64,000 nt of DNA from Rhodococcoides kyotonense (GTDB taxonomy: Bacteria; Actinomycetota; Actinomycetes; Mycobacteriales; Mycobacteriaceae), in contig NZ_FZOW01000008.1 in assembly GCF_900188125.1 (NCBI RefSeq), positions 124,001 to 188,000 on the forward strand, read 5' to 3'. Under the pieces are notes generated by a model. That model did no database searches. It saw nothing but the letters and a program-made list of their open reading frames with translations, and was not told the DNA's origin. How positions within the stretch are numbered: the first letter of the stretch is position 1; each line of letters opens with the position of its first letter. A program made the translations under genes and the position numbers. Of the stretch, positions 58,957-64,000 are shown in pieces.

Positions 58957-60780
58957 TCAGCGCAGGAACCGTCCGGCAGCCTCGAGTGCAGGAGCCGAAC
59001 TCTGGCCCCCGGCGACGAACACCGCGAACGCCAGATCCCCCTGGATACCGACGAACCAGCCATGTGCGCCTTCGTTGTTCGGCCCGAACTCCGCGGTTCC
59101 GGTCTTGCCGAGAAGACCCGGGATGTCCTGCAGCTGGGTTGCGGTTCCTCCCGTCACGGTCTCACGCATCATGGTCCTGATCTGATCGGCGACCACGCCG
59201 TCGACGGGCGGAGGTGTCGAATCCGCAACACCCGGTTGACCCGTGACGAGCGTCGGCGCCTTCAGCGCCCCACCCGCGATCGACGACGCCACCAGCGCCA
59301 TCCCGAACGGCGACGCGGTCACCTGACCCTGGCCGATGGCCGATTCGACGCGTGCCGCGGGTGTGTCCGCGAGCGGAACGTTCCCGGTGACGGTCGTCAG
59401 TCCTGGCGTCACGTAGTCGACGCCGAGACCGTACTGCAACGCAGTCTGCTGCAGGCCGTCTGCGGGAAGTCCGACGCCGAGGCGTCCCATCGTCGTGTTG
59501 CACGAGCGCGCGAACGCCGTGTGCAGCGGAACGTCACCGAGATCGAAGTTGTCGTCGTTCGGGATCTGCCGCCCCTCGATGTTCTCGGTGCCGGGGCACG
59601 GAAGGATCGTGTCGGGTGTCGCGGTGCCTGCCTCGAGTGCGGCCGACGTCGTCACCGTCTTGAACGTCGATCCCGGCGGGTACAGCCCGGTCAACGCGAT
59701 AGGCCCTTCCAGGTCCGCGGCCGCATTCTGTGCGACAGCGAGAACATTGCCCGTCGAGGGCTGAAGAGCCACGATCGCCGCCTGCTGCGGCAGTGCGGTG
59801 AGTGCGTTCTCGGCTTTCACTTGCAGTCCGGCATCGAGCGTCGTCGCGATGTCGGGTGCGGGTGTCGCGTCGATGCCTGCCAGTTGTTCGACGGTCCCGT
59901 CGGCCTGTAGTTCTTGGATCGACCAGCCCTTGTTGTCGTCGAGCTGCTGCTGCCAGAGCTCGGACACTCCCGTCAATGCGGGAGAGGCCAACGCGCGATC
60001 GGTCGTCAACAAGCGGGTCTGCGGAGCCAGTGTGACGCCGGGGATCGCTGCGAGCGGGGCCGCGATCGGGTCGATGTCGGATTGACGGAGCGACACCACG
60101 GTCAGCGAATTACCCTGTGCCGCAGCCCTATCAGCGGTGATCGACTCGGCCGTGATCGTGGGCACGATCGGAGATATGTACGACGCGACGGCCGCGGCAT
60201 CGGCCGTCGCATCGATGTTGACGAGCGTGACGACCTGCTGGGACATGAGTTCGGCGCCCGTGCGGTCGAACACCCTGGGGGTGACGAGTGCGTCGGTCGG
60301 TGTGTAGCGAATGGAGTTCTCGGCAGTCAGTCCCGGTGCGAGAACGGAGGGATCCCACTGGATCTTCCATCCCTGATCGGTCTCCGTCGCCGTCGCCTGG
60401 GTGTCGTACTGCCACTGCTTGGGCTCGCCGTCGGGCTCCTCGGTGCCATCGGTCGTCGTCGAGAACCTCCAAGTCGCGTCGAGCGTGACCGCACCACCGT
60501 CCTCGGACGCCGATTCGACGGTGAAGTCCGGCGTCGCGGTCACGACGCCCCCTGCTGCCAAGCCGTCGTACAGGCCTGTGAGTGCGGCCGACGCGGCTGC
60601 GGGGTCCGTCGTGAGCTGCGCGGCGGCATCGGCAGCGCCGCTGTTGATCGCGTCGACGAACTGCTGAGCGGTGGTCTGGGGCTCGGGCGGACCGTCGTCA
60701 CCACACCCCGCGAGGACCAGCGCCGTGACGGCGACGAGGGCGGAAACCGTCTTCTTCGATGTGCGCACGCACTTGATCAT
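58957..60780 (-). CDS. Penicillin-binding lipoprotein, transpeptidase (Rv2864c-like)
   Basis: 607-residue lipoprotein D,D-transpeptidase. A lipobox (LAGC) ends the signal peptide; then come an NTF2-like MecA_N domain, a dimerisation domain and the transpeptidase domain. Active-site Ser371 and Lys374 (GSTFK), Ser426-x-Asn428 (SCN) and Lys559-Thr-Gly (KTG) are intact. It cross-links peptidoglycan outside the membrane and should bind beta-lactams. Length and layout match mycobacterial PBP-lipo (Rv2864c). ATG 60780 or GTG 60789 may start it. The divergent region upstream contains four 8-bp iterons. A catalytically dead paralogue lies 201 bp downstream. Confidence 0.9.
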   Translation of the reverse strand: MIKCVRTSKKTVSALVAVTALVLAGCGDDGPPEPQTTAQQFVDAINSGAADAAAQLTTDPAAASAALTGLYDGLAAGGVVTATPDFTVESASEDGGAVTLDATWRFSTTTDGTEEPDGEPKQWQYDTQATATETDQGWKIQWDPSVLAPGLTAENSIRYTPTDALVTPRVFDRTGAELMSQQVVTLVNIDATADAAAVASYISPIVPTITAESITADRAAAQGNSLTVVSLRQSDIDPIAAPLAAIPGVTLAPQTRLLTTDRALASPALTGVSELWQQQLDDNKGWSIQELQADGTVEQLAGIDATPAPDIATTLDAGLQVKAENALTALPQQAAIVALQPSTGNVLAVAQNAAADLEGPIALTGLYPPGSTFKTVTTSAALEAGTATPDTILPCPGTENIEGRQIPNDDNFDLGDVPLHTAFARSCNTTMGRLGVGLPADGLQQTALQYGLGVDYVTPGLTTVTGNVPLADTPAARVESAIGQGQVTASPFGMALVASSIAGGALKAPTLVTGQPGVADSTPPPVDGVVADQIRTMMRETVTGGTATQLQDIPGLLGKTGTAEFGPNNEGAHGWFVGIQGDLAFAVFVAGGQSSAPALEAAGRFLR

Positions 60781-60802
60781 GCCTGACACGTGGCGGATAT
60801 CC

Positions 60803-60834
60803 GTGTAACGGTGTAATCATGTAAGTGTGTAATC
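60803..60834. promoter_or_regulatory. Four contiguous 8-bp direct repeats (candidate operator)
   Basis: Four units of consensus RTGTAANN begin at 60803, 60811, 60819 and 60827 with an exact 8-bp period; the most frequent unit is GTGTAATC. They fill the 73-bp gap between the divergent PBP lipoprotein and the small gene at 60854. Tandem short sites are typical of ribbon-helix-helix repressors, and the small gene's C-terminus resembles one. Confidence 0.65.
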
Positions 60835-60853
60835 GGACTTCAGAGGAGACGTC

Positions 60854-61426
60854 ATGAGACACCATGGAAGAAAGTTCGGACGGCCAGGCGGTTGGCAGCA
60901 GGCCGACACCCCCGATGCGGGCGACGCATCCGACTGGTTCGGCGGGAGACTGCCCGAGAGCTGGTTCGCCGGGGACGCGACGGTCGAGGTGGATCGCGAA
61001 GAGATCGTCGTCATCGGAGAACTCCCCACACCCGACGACGCATCGACCGCGTCGACGGAGGGCCGCATCGCGCGATTCCGCGAGACGACGCGTCAGGACC
61101 GCATGCAGATCGCCGACGAAGCCGAGGCGCGCTACGGCCGCAAGGTCGCGTGGGGCGTCGCGGTCGACGGCGAAGCAGTGCTGTTCACCAATCTTGCTGT
61201 GCCGGTGATGACTCGGCTGCGCCAGCCGGAGCGCAAGGTGCTCGACACGCTCGTCGACGCCGGGGTCGCGCGGTCGCGTGCGGATGCGTTGTCGTGGGCG
61301 GTCAAGCTCGTCGGGGAGCACACCGAAGAGTGGCTCGGCGAGCTGCGTCAGGCGATGAGCACGGTGGATGATCTGCGTAAGAAAGGACCAGGGGCGGCTT
61401 CGCCGCATGTGCCCGAAAATACATAG
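60854..61426 (+). CDS. Conserved hypothetical, possible ribbon-helix-helix regulator
   Basis: 190-residue soluble protein starting MRHHGRKFGRPGGW. I do not recognise a named family. The C-terminal part (about residues 118-165: VLDTLVDAGVARSRADALSWAVK) has the spacing of CopG/Arc-type ribbon-helix-helix domains, and an N-terminal WF(A/G)GRLP(E/D)xWF element is repeated. GAGGAG precedes the ATG by 6 nt. It is divergent from the PBP lipoprotein across a four-unit iteron array, so autoregulation and control of the PBP are plausible. The last six codons and the stop (HVPENT) are supplied by an inverted repeat that also ends the flippase gene. Confidence 0.65.
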   Translation: MRHHGRKFGRPGGWQQADTPDAGDASDWFGGRLPESWFAGDATVEVDREEIVVIGELPTPDDASTASTEGRIARFRETTRQDRMQIADEAEARYGRKVAWGVAVDGEAVLFTNLAVPVMTRLRQPERKVLDTLVDAGVARSRADALSWAVKLVGEHTEEWLGELRQAMSTVDDLRKKGPGAASPHVPENT

Positions 61427-61451
61427 CCCTCTATGTATTTTCGTGCACGTG
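61406..61451. repeat. 21-bp inverted repeat with 4-nt loop (copy 2)
   Basis: Arms 61406-61426 and 61431-61451 pair with two mismatches around loop CCCT. The element is nearly identical to 11294-11339, including the abutting GCGGC-TTC-GCCGC hairpin on its left. The left arm is the 3' end of the coding sequence at 60854-61426, including its TAG. Confidence 0.9.
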
Positions 61452-61462
61452 AGGCAATCCCC

Positions 61463-61492
61463 TTGCGCTCCCTACGGCACCGGGTCTAACCT
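61463..61492 (+). promoter_or_regulatory. Probable promoter of the ABC-F gene
   Basis: TTGCGC (61463-61468) and TAACCT (61487-61492) are 18 bp apart. Transcription would start near 61499 and give a leader of about 88 nt that contains the hairpin at 61530-61584. Confidence 0.5.
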
Positions 61493-61529
61493 GACTCTCG
61501 CCTTGTCACCGACAGAACTGGAGAGGCCG

Positions 61530-61584
61530 TTGCTCTTCTAGAGGTTCATACGCCTGCATGTACGCACGCACACCTCTGGAGCAA
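61530..61584 (+). promoter_or_regulatory. Leader hairpin hiding the ABC-F ribosome-binding site
   Basis: TTGCTC (61530-61535) plus AGAGGT (61540-61545) pair with ACCTCT (61572-61577) plus GAGCAA (61579-61584), 12 bp with a small internal bulge. The downstream arm includes the GGAG Shine-Dalgarno of the ABC-F ATG at 61587. The loop would be 26 nt. Such leaders control antibiotic-responsive ABC-F genes in other actinobacteria and Firmicutes. Confidence 0.55.
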
Positions 61585-61586
61585 TC

Positions 61587-63146
61587 ATGTCTACCCCCTC
61601 TTCTCTGCGCATATCCGACGTCGGTTTCGCCTGGCCCGACGGCGACCAGGTCTTCGACGGCCTGGACGCTGTATTCCTTACCGGCAGAACAGGTCTCGCC
61701 GGTTCCAACGGCGCCGGAAAGTCCACACTGCTGAAACTGATCACGGGCGAGCTGACCGCGCAACGCGGTTCGATCACCGCCCCCGGCACACTCGGTTACC
61801 TCCCACAGGACATCACGCTGCGCGCAGGGCGACGCATCGACGACATCCTGCGCATGCGTGATCTGCGAGAGTCGTTGCACCGCATCGAGTCCGGCAACTT
61901 CGACGACGACGATTTCGCAGTGGTCGGCACCCGATGGGACGCCGAGGAACGCGCCGTGGCCCTGCTGGACAAGTTGGGGTTGGGCCACATCGTCGCTCGC
62001 CCGGACGATCTGGATCGCGTCGTCGGGACGCTCTCCGGTGGTGAGTCGATGCTGTTGGCGCTCACCGCGGAACTGCTCGCCGAGCCCGACGTGCTCTTAC
62101 TCGACGAGCCGACCAACAACCTCGACCTCGATGCCCGAGCGCACCTCTACCAGGCCGTTCAGTCGTTCCAAGGCGTCATGGTCGTAACGAGCCACGACCT
62201 CGATCTGCTCGAGATCATGGACGGCACAGCGGAAGTGCGCACCGAGCGCGACGGTGTGAGCCGGCTGCGCATGTTCGGCGGGAACTACAGCCATTATCGA
62301 GCCGTCGTCGACGCGGAACAGGAGGCAGCGCGTGCAGCGTTGCACGACGCGAAGAACGACGTCCGCAAGCAGGAACGCGAATTGGTGGAGGCCAGAACCA
62401 AACTCGACCGTCGGCTCCGTTACGGCAAGAAGATGGCGGAGCAGAAGCGCGAGCCGAAGATCGTCATGGGCAATCGCAAACGGGCAGCGCAGGTGTCGGC
62501 CGGTAAGTTGCGCAACAATCACATCGAGAAGGTGAGCGACGCCCACGCCGTGCTGGCATCTGCCGAGGATCGGTTACGCGACGACCGAGAGGTACGCGTC
62601 GACCTTCCGGCGACGAAAGTCCATGCGGGACAGCAGATCGTCTCGATAGACTCGTTGGACATCGTCGGCCCGGAACGAATCGCACTGATCGGGCCGAACG
62701 GAAGCGGCAAGACGACCCTGTTGCGTGAGCTCGAGGCCGCGGAACCCGTGGTGCCGTGGCGGTACCTGCCGCAACGGCTCGACGTGTTCGACGAGTCACG
62801 CACCGTCGCCGAGAACGTCGCCTCCGTCGCGGCACACGCGTCGAACGAGCAGATTCGAGCGCAGTTGGCGCGCTTCCTGTTTCGCGGGAGTGATGCAGAT
62901 GCCGTCGTCGAGACGTTGTCCGGTGGCGAGCGCCTGCGAGCTGCACTTGCCCGCATCCTGCTGGCCGAACCGGCGCCGAAGTTGCTGATGCTCGACGAGC
63001 CGACCAACAACCTCGACCTCGCCAGTAGAGCGCATCTGGCGGAGGCGTTGGCGAGCTACCAGGGCGCGCTGATCGTCGCGAGCCACGACCTGCCGTTCCT
63101 GCGCGATCTCGAGCCGACGAGGTGGGTGGAATTGGAGCGTGCATGA
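61587..63146 (+). CDS. ABC-F family ribosome-protection-type ATPase
   Basis: 519-residue protein with two fused ABC ATPase domains and no membrane segment. Walker A motifs are GSNGAGKST and GPNGSGKTT; signatures LSGGE occur twice and both Walker B are LLLDEPTNNLDL/LMLDEPTNNLDL. The linker (about residues 250-330) is basic and helical as in ABC-F factors that enter the ribosomal E site. The protein is of the size of Rv1473/Lmr-type resistance factors, so protection from ribosome-targeting antibiotics is likely but not proven. Its leader can form a hairpin covering the ribosome-binding site. It overlaps nothing but is followed within 7 bp by the alpha/beta hydrolase. Confidence 0.9.
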   Translation: MSTPSSLRISDVGFAWPDGDQVFDGLDAVFLTGRTGLAGSNGAGKSTLLKLITGELTAQRGSITAPGTLGYLPQDITLRAGRRIDDILRMRDLRESLHRIESGNFDDDDFAVVGTRWDAEERAVALLDKLGLGHIVARPDDLDRVVGTLSGGESMLLALTAELLAEPDVLLLDEPTNNLDLDARAHLYQAVQSFQGVMVVTSHDLDLLEIMDGTAEVRTERDGVSRLRMFGGNYSHYRAVVDAEQEAARAALHDAKNDVRKQERELVEARTKLDRRLRYGKKMAEQKREPKIVMGNRKRAAQVSAGKLRNNHIEKVSDAHAVLASAEDRLRDDREVRVDLPATKVHAGQQIVSIDSLDIVGPERIALIGPNGSGKTTLLRELEAAEPVVPWRYLPQRLDVFDESRTVAENVASVAAHASNEQIRAQLARFLFRGSDADAVVETLSGGERLRAALARILLAEPAPKLLMLDEPTNNLDLASRAHLAEALASYQGALIVASHDLPFLRDLEPTRWVELERA

Positions 63147-63153
63147 TGGACCG

Positions 63154-63957
63154 GTGGACTTCGCTACCAACCCGTCGGACGGAACCCGGATCGCCTACAC
63201 CGTCGTAGGGTCCGGTCCGCCATTGCTGATGGTGCACGGCAGCCTGCTCACGCACACCATCTGGCGCACGTTCGGCTATGTCAAAGCGCTGCGTCCGAGA
63301 AGGTCGTTGATCCTGCTCGACATGCGAGGGCACGGTCGAAGCGACAAGCCGCACGACGTCGACGCGTATCGCATGGACTCGATCGTCGGCGATCTCGTTG
63401 CGGTGCTCGACGAGGTGGGTGTCGACAAGGCCGACTACTGGGGCTATTCGTACGGTGCCCGCGCCGGACTGACGCTGGCAGCGCGGGCACCCGACCGCGT
63501 CGGCGCTCTCGTGGCGGGAGGTGGGTCGCACGGTCCGCAGAAGGGTGCGTTCGATCGGCTGTTCTTCCCGGGTTGCGCCGACGTCCTCGCGACGCGAGGG
63601 ATGGACGGGTTCATCGAGGAGTGGAACAAGCATCGACTGTTTCCGGTGGATCCGGCGACCCGGGCCGTGTTCACCGCCAACGATTCCGACGCCCTGGCCG
63701 CATACTTCCGCGCGTCCGACGCCGAACCCGGACTGGCCGACGACGTTCTGCGCGGCTTCGACATCCCGTCGTTGTTCTACGTCGGCTCGGAGGATACGAC
63801 GCGTCTCGTGGACTCCCGTTCCGCTGCCGCGCTGGTCCCTGATGCGGAGTTTCACCTGATCGACGGTTTCGATCACTCGACGACGCCCGCAGCGGGTGCG
63901 GAGGTCTTGGGTGTGGTGGAGCCGTTTCTGGAGCGAATGTCACCTTCGGTCACCTGA
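63154..63957 (+). CDS. Alpha/beta hydrolase
   Basis: 267-residue alpha/beta hydrolase with nucleophile Ser99 in GYSYG, acid in GSEDTTR and His in DGFDHSTTP; the oxyanion loop is HGSLLTH. Substrate unknown. GTG 63154 is chosen over GTG 63139 because GGA stands at a suitable distance and the latter overlaps the ABC-F stop. The final codons (ERMSPSVT) fall in a diverged copy of the 25-bp palindromic repeat (63929-63953), so the end of this protein was probably rewritten by the element. The gene is probably co-transcribed with the ABC-F gene. Confidence 0.83.
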   Translation: MDFATNPSDGTRIAYTVVGSGPPLLMVHGSLLTHTIWRTFGYVKALRPRRSLILLDMRGHGRSDKPHDVDAYRMDSIVGDLVAVLDEVGVDKADYWGYSYGARAGLTLAARAPDRVGALVAGGGSHGPQKGAFDRLFFPGCADVLATRGMDGFIEEWNKHRLFPVDPATRAVFTANDSDALAAYFRASDAEPGLADDVLRGFDIPSLFYVGSEDTTRLVDSRSAAALVPDAEFHLIDGFDHSTTPAAGAEVLGVVEPFLERMSPSVT

Positions 63958-64000
63958 ACCTTGGGCCGCTCGGGGGTGAGCGAGGGCGGCATTCGGTCAC
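63929..64000. repeat. Right-edge copies of the 25-bp palindromic repeat
   Basis: A diverged unit at 63929-63953 (21 of 25 matches to the unit at 1644) overlaps the last codons of the hydrolase. A full unit lies at 63976-64000 and reaches the window end, so a longer cluster probably continues beyond it. Confidence 0.85.

Noticed and set aside
61558..61600. Leader peptide starting at ATG 61558
   Set aside because: No ribosome-binding site, and the frame runs far into the ABC-F gene out of phase; it looks like a chance ATG.
1..64000. tRNA, rRNA or insertion sequence
   Set aside because: No cloverleaf-like or rRNA sequence, no transposase or integrase frame was recognised on reading; a covariance-model search was not possible here.

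Overview
The window is a high-GC actinobacterial chromosome segment, most probably from Rhodococcus or a close mycolic-acid relative. The call rests on gene content: an AftD arabinofuranosyltransferase, two MmpL3-type transporters, a DUF2613/AftD pair, an LpqI-type lipoprotein and GTP-dependent PEPCK. Gene order also follows the Mycobacterium tuberculosis Rv0204c-Rv0242c neighbourhood, recalled from memory rather than searched. Start codons are often GTG. Stop/start overlaps (ATGA, GTGA) and apparently leaderless genes with a TANNNT box 6-8 nt before the start are frequent.

Layout. 1-2.5 kb: end of a FabG-type reductase, a MaoC dehydratase and a TetR regulator, with a cluster of short palindromic repeats between convergent genes. 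2.6-16.3 kb: cell-envelope block with LpqI-type glycosidase, universal stress protein, DUF2613 peptide, AftD, acyltransferase, DUF3068 protein, Wzx-like flippase, GT-C membrane protein, GT4 glycosyltransferase and methyltransferase. 16.3-25.4 kb: ROK sugar kinase, aldehyde dehydrogenase behind a KstR-like operator, PEPCK, a DUF6802-type protein, two dynamin-like GTPases, TrmB and a NYN-domain protein. 25.4-30.7 kb: tandem mmpL3 paralogues.

30.8-49.6 kb looks like an accessory insertion into the ancestral order. Its core (32.7-45.3 kb) is an organosulfur-scavenging system: an oligopeptide-type ABC importer with its lipoprotein, three flavin-dependent monooxygenases (one broken by a nonsense codon), a MocR-type regulator, an alpha/beta-hydrolase-like protein and an O-acetylhomoserine sulfhydrylase. 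Two intergenic regions of this cluster share candidate operator motifs. A DUF1707 protein, a PimC-like mannosyltransferase and a MacS-type two-component system follow.

49.6-64 kb returns to conserved genes: AI-2E family permease, membrane adenylate cyclase, UPF0104-type membrane protein, YceI, DUF3054, POT peptide transporter, TauE/SafE permease, a penicillin-binding lipoprotein beside a paralogue that has lost all three catalytic motifs, a possible ribbon-helix-helix regulator, an ABC-F ATPase with a hairpin leader and an alpha/beta hydrolase.

Most notable non-coding structure: a dispersed 25-bp palindromic repeat (two clusters plus copies at the right edge), a 46-bp hairpin repeat that supplies the same C-terminal codons and stop to two unrelated genes, two symmetric divergent leaderless promoters, and a four-unit 8-bp iteron array. 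No rRNA, tRNA, CRISPR array or transposase was recognised. No searches were run; family names come from motif and sequence recognition.
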